Shown: positions 26,003-35,262, numbered from the stretch's first letter. The stretch: 64,000 nucleotides of DNA from JAQBZY01 sp038117205 (GCA_038117205.1 JAYOFL010000009.1:11079-75078); one strand, 5' to 3'. Numbers and translations: made by a program. Notes: generated by a model not told the origin, from the sequence alone.

Positions 26003-26545
26003 ATGCGACGCAAGAACGGTCACGGGTGGAGGATTCTTCGCGGCTTGCCGATGGTTCTGGTAGCGGTCTCGCTGCTGGCCGGGTGTGCCTACGAACCGCA
26101 ACCGTTTCCGAAGCGCGAAGACGATCAGGATACCGACTATTCGAAACGCAAGACCGTCTTCGGCGAAGGCGGCCTCAATTTCTTCGGCGACGACAAAAAA
26201 GCCGATACGGGCGGCGCGCTCGGCGTCAACAGCTTCCTGTGGCGGGCGTCCCTCGACACCATTTCCTTCATGCCGATCAATTCCGCCGACGCATTCGGCG
26301 GCGTCATCATCACTGACTGGTACAGCCCCGCGGAATCGCCGGGCGAGCGCTTCAAGCTGAATGTCTACATCCTGGGGCGGACGCTTCGCGCCGACGGCGT
26401 CAGGGTGTCGGTGTTCCGGCAGGTCCGGGGCGCGGGCGGTGCCTGGCAGGATTCCAACGTGCCGGACGGCACGGGCGCCAAGATCGAGGATTCCATTCTG
26501 ACGAAGGCGCGGATCCTCCGTCATCAGACCATTACGCAGAAATAA
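26003..26545 (+). CDS. DUF3576 lipoprotein
   Basis: A 180-residue predicted lipoprotein: basic N-terminus, hydrophobic stretch and lipobox LLAGC at residues about 24-28. The mature part contains SFLWRASLDTISFMPINSADAFGGVIITDWYSP, the core of the DUF3576 family found in alphaproteobacteria. Function unknown; probably outer-membrane anchored. It precedes leuS by 92 bases, the same place the family often occupies, and leuS is followed by the lipoprotein gene lptE. Confidence 0.88.
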   Translation: MRRKNGHGWRILRGLPMVLVAVSLLAGCAYEPQPFPKREDDQDTDYSKRKTVFGEGGLNFFGDDKKADTGGALGVNSFLWRASLDTISFMPINSADAFGGVIITDWYSPAESPGERFKLNVYILGRTLRADGVRVSVFRQVRGAGGAWQDSNVPDGTGAKIEDSILTKARILRHQTITQK

Positions 26546-26637
26546 TCTCTCTCTTAGGCCTGCCCGGTCGCCTCGGACGCTTGCAGCGGATGCGATCGGC
26601 GTGGCAAACGGCAGGAACGTGACGATGGGACGTGACG

Positions 26638-29199
26638 ATGGCGCGATATAACGTCAAGGAAACCGAGCGAAAGTGGCAGCGGGTCTGGGAAAAGCGCCGT
26701 AGCTTCGAGGTCGAAGCCGATCCGTCCAAGAAGAAATACTACGTGCTGGAGATGTTCCCGTATCCTTCCGGGCGCATCCACATGGGGCACGTGCGCAACT
26801 ACACGCTCGGCGATCTCGTCGCCCGGTTCCGCCGCGCGCAGGGCTTCAACGTGCTGCATCCGATGGGCTGGGACGCCTTCGGCCTGCCGGCCGAGAACGC
26901 GGCCATCGAGAACAAGGTGCATCCCGCCGCGTGGACGCACGAGAACATCGCCACGATGAAGCGGCAACTAAAGTCGATGGGGCTTTCCTACGATTGGCGC
27001 CGCGAGGTCGCGACCTGTGATCCGAGCTATTACCGGCACGAACAGAAGATGTTCCTGGATTTCCTGGAGCACGATCTGGTCTACCGCAAGGAATCCTGGG
27101 TCAACTGGGACCCGATCGAGAACACGGTCCTCGCCAACGAGCAGGTGATCGACGGCAAGGGTTGGCGGTCCGGCGCGCCGGTCGAGAAACGCAAGCTGGC
27201 GCAGTGGTTCTTGAAGATCACCGCCTTCGCCGACGAATTGCTGTCGGCGCTGGCGAGCCTGGACCGCTGGCCGGACCGCGTGCGGCTGATGCAGGAGAAC
27301 TGGATCGGCCGGTCTGAGGGTGCGCACCTGCGGTTCGCCATCGACGGCCGCGACGATCCGCTGGAAATCTACACGACCCGGCCGGACACCATCTTCGGCG
27401 CGTCGTTCATGGCGATATCCGCCAACCATCCGCTGGCCGCCGAGTTGGCGGCCGGCAATCCGAGGCTGGCCGAGTTCATCGCCACCTGCAACCGCATGGG
27501 TACCAGCGAGGCGGCGATCGAGACGGCCGAAAAGCTCGGTTTCGACACGGGCCTCAAGTGCCGTCATCCGATCCTGGCCGACGTCCGCCTGCCGGTCTAC
27601 GTCGCCAATTTCGTCCTGATGGAATACGGCACCGGCGCCATCTTCGGCTGTCCCGGTCACGATCAACGCGACCTCGACTTCGCGCACAAGTACGGTTTGC
27701 CGGTGACGCCGGTGGTTTGCCCCGAAGACACGGACCCGGGTTCCTTCGAGATCGGCGACGTCGCCTACACCGGCGACGGCCGCATTATCAATTCGGATTT
27801 CTTGAACGGACTCGGAATCGAAGAGGCCAAGTCGGCGATCATCGCCCATTTCGAGAAGGCGGGCGTCGGTTCGCGGCAAGTGAATTTCCGGCTACGCGAT
27901 TGGGGTGTGTCGCGGCAGCGCTATTGGGGCTGTCCGATCCCCGTCATTCATTGCGATGTCTGCGGCGTCGTGCCGGTCCCGGCCGAGCAGTTGCCGGTGT
28001 TGCTTCCGGAGGATGTCGATCTGTCGGGTGCCGGCAATCCGCTCGATCGTCATCCGACCTGGAAACACGTCGATTGCCCGACGTGCGGTAAGGCGGCGCG
28101 GCGCGAGACGGACACCTTCGATACCTTTTTCGAGTCGTCTTGGTATTTCGCCAGGTTCTGTTCGCCGGACGCCGACATCGCTTTTGAACGCGCCGCTGCC
28201 GATTACTGGCTGCCGGTCGATCAATACATCGGCGGTATCGAGCATGCCGTGCTGCATCTTCTCTATTCGCGGTTCTTTACCCGGGCGCTGAAGCAATGCG
28301 GTTATCTCGGCATGGATGAGCCGTTCGCCGGATTGCAGACGCAGGGCATGATTTGTCACGAGACCTACAAGAGCGCCGCCGGCAAGTGGCTGACGCCGAC
28401 CGATGTCCGGCCCACCGACGGCGGCGGTTTCGTCGACGCCAACGGTGGCGCGGTCTCGGTCGGTCGCTCCGAGAAGATGAGCAAGTCGAAAAAGAATGTC
28501 GTCGACCCGGAGGGGATCATCTCCACCTACGGCGCCGATACGGCGCGGCTGTTCATGCTGTCGGACAGTCCGCCGGAACGCGATCTCGATTGGACGGACG
28601 CCGGTGTCGAGGGTGCCTGGCGGTACGTGAACCGGTTATGGCGTCTGGTCGATGAACCGGCATTTGCGTTGGCCGGCGTCGGCGCGACCCGTCCGACGGC
28701 CGTCGAGGGGTCCGCCGCCGATCTTGAACGCCGGACGCACCGCACGGTCGCCGCCGTCACCGAAGATCTGGAGCGTTTCCATTTCAACAAGGCCGTGGCC
28801 CGCATACGGGAACTCAGTAACGCCGTCGAGGGCTTGAAGGCGTCCGACGCCGGGGCGGATTGGGTGCTCCGCAATTGCCTCGAGACGATCTCGGTCCTCG
28901 TCGGGCCGATGATGCCGCATCTGGCGGAAGAGATTTGGTCCGCCCTTGGCCATGAGTCGCTGCTGGTCGATCAGCCGTGGCCCGATGCCGACGCCGCGTT
29001 GATTGTCGACGAGAACGTCACGGTTGCTGTACAAGTGAACGGCAAGCTCAGGGGTACAATCGAGCTCGCCAAAGACGCGCCGGAGGATGTCGCCCGCGAA
29101 AGCGCCCTCGCCAACGAGAACGTCCGCGCCTTTATTGCCGACAAAGCCGTCCGCAAGGTGATTGTTGTGCCGAACAGGATCGTGAACATCGTTGTCTAG
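26638..29199 (+). CDS. leuS: leucyl-tRNA synthetase
   Basis: An 853-residue class I synthetase that charges tRNA-Leu. The HIGH motif is HMGH (residues 48-51, after PYPSGRI) and the KMSKS motif is KMSKSKKNV near residue 614. The CP1 editing insert (about 220-420, TTRPDTIFGASFMAISANHPL) and the zinc-like Cys cluster HCDVCGVVPV / CPTCGK are present. The ATG at 26638 starts MARYNVKETE; a GTG six bases earlier is possible. A short out-of-frame frame overlaps this start. The stop overlaps lptE. Confidence 0.96.
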   Translation: MARYNVKETERKWQRVWEKRRSFEVEADPSKKKYYVLEMFPYPSGRIHMGHVRNYTLGDLVARFRRAQGFNVLHPMGWDAFGLPAENAAIENKVHPAAWTHENIATMKRQLKSMGLSYDWRREVATCDPSYYRHEQKMFLDFLEHDLVYRKESWVNWDPIENTVLANEQVIDGKGWRSGAPVEKRKLAQWFLKITAFADELLSALASLDRWPDRVRLMQENWIGRSEGAHLRFAIDGRDDPLEIYTTRPDTIFGASFMAISANHPLAAELAAGNPRLAEFIATCNRMGTSEAAIETAEKLGFDTGLKCRHPILADVRLPVYVANFVLMEYGTGAIFGCPGHDQRDLDFAHKYGLPVTPVVCPEDTDPGSFEIGDVAYTGDGRIINSDFLNGLGIEEAKSAIIAHFEKAGVGSRQVNFRLRDWGVSRQRYWGCPIPVIHCDVCGVVPVPAEQLPVLLPEDVDLSGAGNPLDRHPTWKHVDCPTCGKAARRETDTFDTFFESSWYFARFCSPDADIAFERAAADYWLPVDQYIGGIEHAVLHLLYSRFFTRALKQCGYLGMDEPFAGLQTQGMICHETYKSAAGKWLTPTDVRPTDGGGFVDANGGAVSVGRSEKMSKSKKNVVDPEGIISTYGADTARLFMLSDSPPERDLDWTDAGVEGAWRYVNRLWRLVDEPAFALAGVGATRPTAVEGSAADLERRTHRTVAAVTEDLERFHFNKAVARIRELSNAVEGLKASDAGADWVLRNCLETISVLVGPMMPHLAEEIWSALGHESLLVDQPWPDADAALIVDENVTVAVQVNGKLRGTIELAKDAPEDVARESALANENVRAFIADKAVRKVIVVPNRIVNIVV

Positions 29200-29731
29200 A
29201 ATACTTGCCGCCCTCGCAGTGTTGATTCTGGCCGGCTGCGGTTTCCAGCCCGTCTATGCGCCTGCGGGTTCGGGGGGCGCGGGAGATGGTTTCGTGCCGG
29301 CGGCGCTGCGGCAAATGTCCGTCGAACATATCCGTGACCGGGAGGGGCAGATCCTACGGGGCCATCTGTTGCGGTTATTGCACCCCGCGGGTGCCGCCCC
29401 GAACATCCGTTATGTCTTGCTGATCACGCTGTCGGAATCCAAGTCCAATCTCGCGGTCAAGAAGAGTGCATTTTCGACACGCGCCAATCTCACGATGTCC
29501 GCCGGTTGCACGGTGAAGGATCGGGAAACGGGCGAGGCTCTGTTTTCGACGAACGTTCAGGTGACGAGCGGTTATAATATCTTTCAGTCCGAGTATCAGA
29601 CGCTTGCCGCCGAACGTGGCACGCGGGAGCGTGCACTCGAGGAATTGGCCTATGAGATTCGCAGCCGGCTCGGCGCCTCCATGGCACTGGTCGAGAAGGA
29701 ACGGCGGGAGAAGGCGGTCCCGAAGCCGTGA
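29192..29731 (+). CDS. lptE: LPS assembly lipoprotein LptE
   Basis: A 179-residue outer-membrane lipoprotein that plugs the LptD pore in lipopolysaccharide export. Signal peptide and lipobox ILAGC (Cys16) followed by GFQPVYAP, the typical LptE start. The rest contains the YVLLITLSESKSNLAVKKSAFSTRANLTMSAG core. It starts with TTG inside the last codons of leuS and ends overlapping the GTG of holA; the leuS-lptE-holA order is widely conserved and supports the call. Confidence 0.9.
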   Translation: MSRILAALAVLILAGCGFQPVYAPAGSGGAGDGFVPAALRQMSVEHIRDREGQILRGHLLRLLHPAGAAPNIRYVLLITLSESKSNLAVKKSAFSTRANLTMSAGCTVKDRETGEALFSTNVQVTSGYNIFQSEYQTLAAERGTRERALEELAYEIRSRLGASMALVEKERREKAVPKP

Positions 29732-30759
29732 AGGTAAGCGGACGCCAGGTCGCCGGTTTTATGAAGGCGCCGCCCAAGGATGTCCGCGCAATTCTTTTTT
29801 TCGGGCCGGATGCGGGTCTCATCCGGGAGCGCGGCCGCGATATGGCTTACGGTTTCGCCGCCGGCCGAACCGACGACGTCTCCGAATTGACCGGTGACGC
29901 CGTTCGCAAGGACCCCGCCATACTTTCCGATTCCGCGTCGGCGCTGTCCTTGTTGGGCGGGGAGCCTGTCGTGCGGGTTCGTGACGCGGGTGATGCGATT
30001 ACCGGTGCGGTTGAATCTTTCTTGGAATTGGGCGGCGGCATCCATCCGTTGGTGATCGAGGGCGGTGATTTTGGCCCGCGCTCCAAGCTCCGGCAGTTAT
30101 GCGAAAAACGTACCGATGCCGCGGCCATCGGATGCTACCCGGACGACGGCCGTGATTTGGCGGATGTGATTTCGTCTGCGGTCCGGGAAGCGGGTTGCTC
30201 GATCGACCAGAATGCGATGGGCGTGTTGTTGGGCCGGCTCGGCACGGACCGGTTGGCGATCCGCCAGGAGCTCGACAAGCTTATATTGTTTCATGGGGGG
30301 CCCGGATCCGGTGGCAATATCACGGCCGAGGAAGTGGAAGCCTCCGTCGGCGATATCCGGGCGTCGTCCCTCGACGAAGTTTCCAATGCAGTTTTCGGCG
30401 GTGATCCCAAGGGATTGATGACCGCGCTCGATCGGACGTTTTCCGAGGGGGTTTCGCCGATCCCCGTGATCCGCGCCGTTCTGCGCCAGCTCGAACGGCT
30501 GCACTTCGTTAAGAGCTTGGCGGCGCAGGGCGGCGGGCTCGATGCCGCGATCAAGAAATTGCGGCCGCCGCTGATCTTCAAGCAGGTGGATGCGTTCACG
30601 CAGGCGGCCCGGGTATGGAGCGAGGCCGATCTGACGCGGGCTTTCTCGCATCTTCTGCAGGCCGAGTGCGACTGCAAATCGGGGGTCGGCGTCGACCGGG
30701 AAATTTGCGAACGCGCGCTGATGCAGCTTGCGCAGGCCGCCCGGCGCACGCGCCGCTGA
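29728..30759 (+). CDS. holA: DNA polymerase III delta subunit
   Basis: A 343-residue clamp-loader delta subunit. The N-terminal FFGPDAGLIRERGRD and the middle DSASALSLLGGEPVVRVRDAGD fit alphaproteobacterial HolA, and the helical C-terminal collar (AVLRQLERLHFVKSLA...LLQAECDCKSG) is also typical. The start is the GTG at 29728, four bases overlapping lptE (GTGA). It is convergent with parB, only 12 bases away, with no clear terminator between them. Confidence 0.9.
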   Translation: MKVSGRQVAGFMKAPPKDVRAILFFGPDAGLIRERGRDMAYGFAAGRTDDVSELTGDAVRKDPAILSDSASALSLLGGEPVVRVRDAGDAITGAVESFLELGGGIHPLVIEGGDFGPRSKLRQLCEKRTDAAAIGCYPDDGRDLADVISSAVREAGCSIDQNAMGVLLGRLGTDRLAIRQELDKLILFHGGPGSGGNITAEEVEASVGDIRASSLDEVSNAVFGGDPKGLMTALDRTFSEGVSPIPVIRAVLRQLERLHFVKSLAAQGGGLDAAIKKLRPPLIFKQVDAFTQAARVWSEADLTRAFSHLLQAECDCKSGVGVDREICERALMQLAQAARRTRR

Positions 30760-30771
30760 ACCGATGAAAGT

Positions 30772-31800
30772 CTAGGACCGGATCGCCTTCGGCTTCAGGC
30801 TGACGGAGAGCTTCGGCTTTTCCGCGGGTGCCGCCGCGGCAGCGGGCTTTTCCGCCGTCTCGGGCTTCGGTGCCGGCGCGGCGGCCGGCTTCGGCGTTTC
30901 GGGCGCTTTTTCCTGGGTGCCGGTTCCCATCAACTTGGCGATGACGAAGTCGAGTTGGTCGAGGGTGTCGTAATCGACGATGAGTTTGCCGCCGGCCTTT
31001 TCGTTTTCGATGGAGACTCGTAAGCCGAGCGTATTGGTGAGGCTACGTTCCAATGCGAGCGTATCGACGTCCTTCGGCTTACCGTGCGCGACTGCACCGG
31101 ATTTTCCGCCTGACTTTCCGTGTGGTGCGAGACCGCGCTTTACCAGCTTTTCCGCTTCGCGGACGCTGAGGGCCTTGGCGACCATTTCATCGGCGAGTGC
31201 TTCCGCGTCCTTGGCGCCGACCAACGTCCGCGCATGACCGGCGCTCAATTCGCCGCCGTCGACCATTTCCCGGATTTTCGGGCTGAGCGCGAGGAGGCGA
31301 AGCGTGTTGGCGACGTGTGGGCGGCTCTTGCCGACTAGCTGCGCCACCTCTTCCTGGGTCCGGCCGAATTCGTTGATCATCCGCTGATAGGCGTCGGCTT
31401 CTTCGATGGGCGAGAGATTTTCCCGCTGGATGTTTTCGATGACGGCGACTTCGAGAGTCGTCTTGTCGTCGAAATCCTTGATGATGACGGGGACTTCGTG
31501 AAGCTTCGCCAACTGGGCGGCGCGCCAGCGCCGCTCGCCGGCGATGATTTCGTAGCTGTTGGGGTCGCCGTCGACACGCCGCACCAGAAGCGGCTGAAGG
31601 ATGCCGCGCTCCTTGATGGACTGCGCCAGGGTGTCGATGGCGCCGGCGTCCATGCGGTGACGCGGCTGGTACTTGCCGGGACGGAGATGTTCGACCGGAA
31701 CCGACTTGCCTGTCCGGACCTTGTCGAGCTTGGCGTAGTCCTCGGCGGTGTCTCCGAGGAGGGCGTTGAGGCCCCGACCCAGTTTCTTTTTCTCGGCCAT
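30772..31800 (-). CDS. parB: chromosome partitioning protein ParB, with C-terminal Ala/Pro/Lys tail
   Basis: A 342-residue CTP-dependent DNA clamp that loads at parS and spreads. Seen: N-terminal VEHLRPGKYQPRHRMD, the CTP-binding GERRWRAAQL motif, and the HTH RTQEEVAQLVGKSRPHVANTLRLL. The C-terminal dimerisation segment ends near LDQLDFVIAKLMG, after which about 50 residues of Ala, Pro, Lys and Glu follow; most ParB proteins stop at the dimer domain. The ATG shares one base with the parA stop (TAATG), so parA and parB are coupled. Three parS sites lie 1.4-3.5 kb upstream. Confidence 0.96.
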   Translation of the reverse strand: MAEKKKLGRGLNALLGDTAEDYAKLDKVRTGKSVPVEHLRPGKYQPRHRMDAGAIDTLAQSIKERGILQPLLVRRVDGDPNSYEIIAGERRWRAAQLAKLHEVPVIIKDFDDKTTLEVAVIENIQRENLSPIEEADAYQRMINEFGRTQEEVAQLVGKSRPHVANTLRLLALSPKIREMVDGGELSAGHARTLVGAKDAEALADEMVAKALSVREAEKLVKRGLAPHGKSGGKSGAVAHGKPKDVDTLALERSLTNTLGLRVSIENEKAGGKLIVDYDTLDQLDFVIAKLMGTGTQEKAPETPKPAAAPAPKPETAEKPAAAAAPAEKPKLSVSLKPKAIRS

Positions 31801-32606
31801 TAGGCGGTCAACCTGCGTTCACGGTGGATGACTTCGCCGGCGAGGCTTAGATAGGCCTGCGAACCGGCGCATTCGATATCGTAGATGATGACCGGGCGGC
31901 CATGGCTCGGCGCCTCGGACACCTTGACGTTCCGGGGGATCACGGTCTCGTAGACCTTCTCCCCGAAGAAGGCGCGGACGTCGTCTGCGACGGCACCTGA
32001 CAAGTTATTGCGCTTATCGAACATCGTTAACACAATACCTTGTATATCCAGTCCGGGATTGAAGGCGGCCTTCACGCGCTCGATGGTCCGCACCAGAAGG
32101 CTGACACCTTCCAGGGCGAAAAACTCGCACTGCAGCGGTACCAGCACCGCCTGGGCGGCGACGAGGGAGTTGATGGTGAGAAGCCCGAGCGCCGGCGGAC
32201 AGTCGATCAGGATGTAGTCGTATTCCGGCGAGACCAGCATCAGGGACTCGCGGAGGCAGAATTCCCGGCGCGGCATATCCACCAATTCGATCTCGGCGCC
32301 GGAAAGGTCGATCCCCGACGGCACGATGTCGAGTCCGGGAATGCTGGTCTGGACCGTCGCCTCGTGGATCGCCGCTTCCCGGATCAGGACATGATAGGAA
32401 TTCCGGGTCCGGTTTTCCTTCGGGACGCCGAGGCCGGTCGAGGCATTGCCCTGCGGATCGAGGTCGATGATCAGGACCTTCTGGCCGATGGCCGCGAGCG
32501 CCGTCGCCAGGTTGATGGCCGTCGTCGTCTTACCGACGCCGCCTTTCTGGTTGGCGATGGCGATGATGCGGGTGGCGCGCGGTCGCAAGATCGGCTCAGC
32601 GGACAT
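31800..32606 (-). CDS. parA: chromosome partitioning ATPase ParA
   Basis: A 268-residue deviant-Walker ATPase that moves ParB-parS complexes. Walker A is IANQKGGVGKTTTAINLATALA with the signature Lys, followed by IIDLDPQGNASTGLG and DYILIDCPPALGLLTINSL. The ATG at 32606 lies inside the end of rsmG (11-base overlap), giving the conserved order mnmG-rsmG-parA-parB. Confidence 0.97.
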   Translation of the reverse strand: MSAEPILRPRATRIIAIANQKGGVGKTTTAINLATALAAIGQKVLIIDLDPQGNASTGLGVPKENRTRNSYHVLIREAAIHEATVQTSIPGLDIVPSGIDLSGAEIELVDMPRREFCLRESLMLVSPEYDYILIDCPPALGLLTINSLVAAQAVLVPLQCEFFALEGVSLLVRTIERVKAAFNPGLDIQGIVLTMFDKRNNLSGAVADDVRAFFGEKVYETVIPRNVKVSEAPSHGRPVIIYDIECAGSQAYLSLAGEVIHRERRLTA

Positions 32607-33231
32607 CTTCGGCTACCAGGTTTTTGATGATTAGGATGACTGCGTCGGGATCCGTCATGCTGGGTTCCCTCTCTATGTTCATATTCCACCTTTTCCGTGA
32701 TTCCGTCAATTCCGCTTCGACGTCCCGGCCCTTCAAAAGCACTGCTTTTCCCCCGGGTGCGAGGTGGCGGTGGACCCACGGCAACAGCCTCTCCAAAGGC
32801 GCCAAAGCCCGGGCCGTGACGATCGGAGCCGCTTGCGGGCGCGCCGCCTCGATGCGGGCGGTGATGACGTTGGCGGGAATTTTCATCACCCGGGCCGCTT
32901 CCCTGATGAAGGTGGCTTTTCTGGCGTCCGCCTCGATCAGCGTCACCGGACCCCGGTCGAGGGCGGCCAGGACCAGTCCCGGGAACCCGGCCCCGGCGCC
33001 GAGATCGGCGATGGGTTCCTCTGGTGGGACATGCGGAAGGAGTTGCGCGCTGTCGAGGAAATGGCGGACCCAGGTTTCCGGTACCGTCGATGGCGCGATG
33101 AGATTGATCTTCTTCGTCCACTTGAGCAGGAGGTCGTGGTAGGCGTCGAGGCGCGCCATTTGCGCCGGCGTGGTCTCCGGGAGGTGCCTCAGAAAATCAG
33201 CGCGGCCGTCGGAAAGTTTCACGTGAAACAC
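32596..33231 (-). CDS. rsmG: 16S rRNA (guanine-N7) methyltransferase RsmG
   Basis: A 211-residue SAM methyltransferase that modifies G527 of 16S rRNA (GidB). The SAM motif IADLGAGAGFPGLVLA and the NLIAPSTVPETWVRHFLDSAQLL stretch are diagnostic. Two GTG starts are possible, at 33231 and 33222; both lie in or at the edge of a parS site, so the first codons read FHVKLS. I use 33231, five bases after the mnmG stop. Any longer frame would be inside mnmG. Confidence 0.93.
   Translation of the reverse strand: MFHVKLSDGRADFLRHLPETTPAQMARLDAYHDLLLKWTKKINLIAPSTVPETWVRHFLDSAQLLPHVPPEEPIADLGAGAGFPGLVLAALDRGPVTLIEADARKATFIREAARVMKIPANVITARIEAARPQAAPIVTARALAPLERLLPWVHRHLAPGGKAVLLKGRDVEAELTESRKRWNMNIEREPSMTDPDAVILIIKNLVAEDVR
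33215..33230. other. parS centromere site 1
   Basis: AGTTTCACGTGAAACA contains the full 14-bp palindrome GTTTCACGTGAAAC of the ParB target. It is embedded in the start of rsmG, about 0.6 kb upstream of parA. Confidence 0.93.
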
Positions 33232-33236
33232 CGTCC

Positions 33237-35123
33237 CTAGGCCGATAGGCGGCCGTCCCGTCGGCGGGTATACGCCAGCAGGAGGGAGAGAGCGGCCGGT
33301 GTGATTCCGGGTATCCTGGCGGCTTGGCCGAGGGTATGGGGCCGTACCGTGGAGAGCTTCGTCCGCAATTCGTTGGAGAGGCCGGCCATGCCGGCATAAT
33401 CGAGATCGGACGGGAGGGCGAGGCTCTCGTCCTTCCGATAGGTGCGGACGTCGGCTTCCTGCCGGTCGATGTAGCCGGCGTAGGTGGCCTCGATTTCCAT
33501 TTGGCGGCGGGTTTCTGGCTGGATTGATTCCAGGTCCGGCCAGATCGAGAGCAGGCTTTCGAAAGCCATGCCCGGATAGGAGAGGACATCCATCGGGGTC
33601 CGGCGTGTGCCATCCTGGTTGACCGAAATTTCGGCCTTGGCGAGTTGGCTCGGTGTCGCGGTTCGGTCGGTCAGGCGCATCCGCGCCAAGTCGAGCTCCG
33701 ACTTCTTTTGGGCATAGGCGGCCTGACGTTCCGGTCCGACGCATCCCGTTTCGGCGCCCAGTTCAGTCAGTCGCTGGTCCGCATTGTCGGCCCGGAGGGT
33801 CAACCGGTACTCGGCCCGCGAGGTGAACATGCGATAGGGCTCGGCGGTTCCGAGCGTCACCAGGTCGTCGATCATCACGCCGATATAGGCGTCGGCCCGG
33901 TCCAGGAGGAATGGGGCATCGGACCCGCCCGCCGACCGTGCCGCGTTGACGCCGGCCATCAGCCCCTGCGCCGCCGCTTCCTCGTATCCCGTCGTCCCGT
34001 TGATCTGACCTGCGAGATAGAGGCCGGCGACGGCATGGGTTTCCAGGGTCGGCTTCAGGGCGCGGGGATCGACAAAGTCATATTCGATGGCATATCCCGG
34101 ACGGATCATGTTGGCGCTCTCGAGCCCCGGGATCGTCTTGAGGATCTCCAATTGGACACCCTTCGGGAGGGACGTCGAGATCCCGTTCGGATAGACGGTC
34201 GGGTCGTCGAGGCCTTCCGGCTCGAGGAATATTTGATGGCGGTTCCGGTCGGCAAAGCGGACCACCTTGTCTTCGACCGACGGGCAATAGCGGGGACCGA
34301 TTCCCTCGATCCGGCCGGAGTACATGGCGGAGAGGTGGATGTTATCCTGGATGATCTTATGGGTCGCCGGTGTCGTCGCGGTGATGTGGCAGTCGATCTG
34401 CGGCACCGTGATCCGGTCGGTGAGATATGAGAAGGGGACGGGCGGGTCGTCCGCCGGCTGCGCCTCCAACCCGGACCAGCCGATGGTGCGGCCATCGAGC
34501 CGGGGCGGCGTGCCGGTCTTCAATCGGCCGAGCGGGAAGGCCAGGCGCTTGAAGGTATAGGCGAGGCCGACCGACCGCTTGTCGCCGAAGCGTCCCGCCG
34601 GAATCTGGACGTCACCGACGTGGATCAGTCCGCGCAGGAAGGTCCCGGTTGTGACGACGATGGCCGCCGCCAAATGCTCGGCGCCGGACTCCGTCACGAC
34701 CCCGCGGACACGCCCCGCGTCTCCCGTCAGGATCAGATCGCCGACCGGGTCGGCGATGATCGTGAGGTTGGGGGCCTCCGCCAGTATTTCCTGGATGGCC
34801 CGGCGATAGAGTTTCCGGTCGGCTTGGGCGCGGGGACCGCGAACCGCCGGTCCCTTGCTCTTGTTGAGCATGCGGAATTGGATCCCGGCCTGATCGATGG
34901 CCCGGCCCATGATACCGTCCAGCGCATCGACTTCCCGAACCAATTGTCCCTTGGCCAAGCCGCCGATGGCGGGGTTGCAGGACATCTCGCCGATGGTGTC
35001 GAGGCGATGCGTCAGGAGGAGGGTGTCCGCCCCCATTCGGGCGGATGCGGCTGCGGCCTCGCATCCGGCATGCCCCCCGCCGATGACGATGACGTCCCAG
35101 GAATTCTTGGTGGTATGAACCAT
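33237..35123 (-). CDS. mnmG: tRNA uridine 5-carboxymethylaminomethyl modification enzyme MnmG
   Basis: A 628-residue FAD enzyme (GidA) that works with MnmE on wobble uridine 34 of tRNAs. FAD motif WDVIVIGGGHAGCEAA at the start, then the Cys-containing EMSCNPAIGGLAKGQLVREVDALDG block and HLSAMYSGRIEGIGPRYCPSVEDKVVRF. The ATG at 35123 (MVHTTKNS) is placed where other MnmG proteins begin; 12 more codons upstream are open but unlikely. It lies between parS sites 1 and 2. Confidence 0.96.
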   Translation of the reverse strand: MVHTTKNSWDVIVIGGGHAGCEAAAASARMGADTLLLTHRLDTIGEMSCNPAIGGLAKGQLVREVDALDGIMGRAIDQAGIQFRMLNKSKGPAVRGPRAQADRKLYRRAIQEILAEAPNLTIIADPVGDLILTGDAGRVRGVVTESGAEHLAAAIVVTTGTFLRGLIHVGDVQIPAGRFGDKRSVGLAYTFKRLAFPLGRLKTGTPPRLDGRTIGWSGLEAQPADDPPVPFSYLTDRITVPQIDCHITATTPATHKIIQDNIHLSAMYSGRIEGIGPRYCPSVEDKVVRFADRNRHQIFLEPEGLDDPTVYPNGISTSLPKGVQLEILKTIPGLESANMIRPGYAIEYDFVDPRALKPTLETHAVAGLYLAGQINGTTGYEEAAAQGLMAGVNAARSAGGSDAPFLLDRADAYIGVMIDDLVTLGTAEPYRMFTSRAEYRLTLRADNADQRLTELGAETGCVGPERQAAYAQKKSELDLARMRLTDRTATPSQLAKAEISVNQDGTRRTPMDVLSYPGMAFESLLSIWPDLESIQPETRRQMEIEATYAGYIDRQEADVRTYRKDESLALPSDLDYAGMAGLSNELRTKLSTVRPHTLGQAARIPGITPAALSLLLAYTRRRDGRLSA

Positions 35124-35173
35124 GGCGCGGAATGTAGGCGCACCCGATTTCCGAGTCAATCGAAGGCCTTACA

Positions 35174-35189
35174 TGTTTCACGTGAAACA
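35174..35189. other. parS centromere site 2 (perfect)
   Basis: TGTTTCACGTGAAACA matches the 16-bp parS consensus exactly, and the palindrome extends one more base on each side (35173-35190). It sits in the mnmG-mnmE gap. Confidence 0.96.
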
Positions 35190-35240
35190 TGGTTAGGAGA
35201 CGTTAAGACTCCCAGTTGTGCACACTCCGCCTCGAAAGAA

Positions 35241-35256
35241 AGTTTCACGTGAAACA
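35241..35256. other. parS centromere site 3
   Basis: AGTTTCACGTGAAACA, with the full 14-bp core, lies 67 bp from site 2 (centre to centre) and a few bases beyond the mnmE stop. Confidence 0.93.
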
Positions 35257-35262
35257 TCGGGG

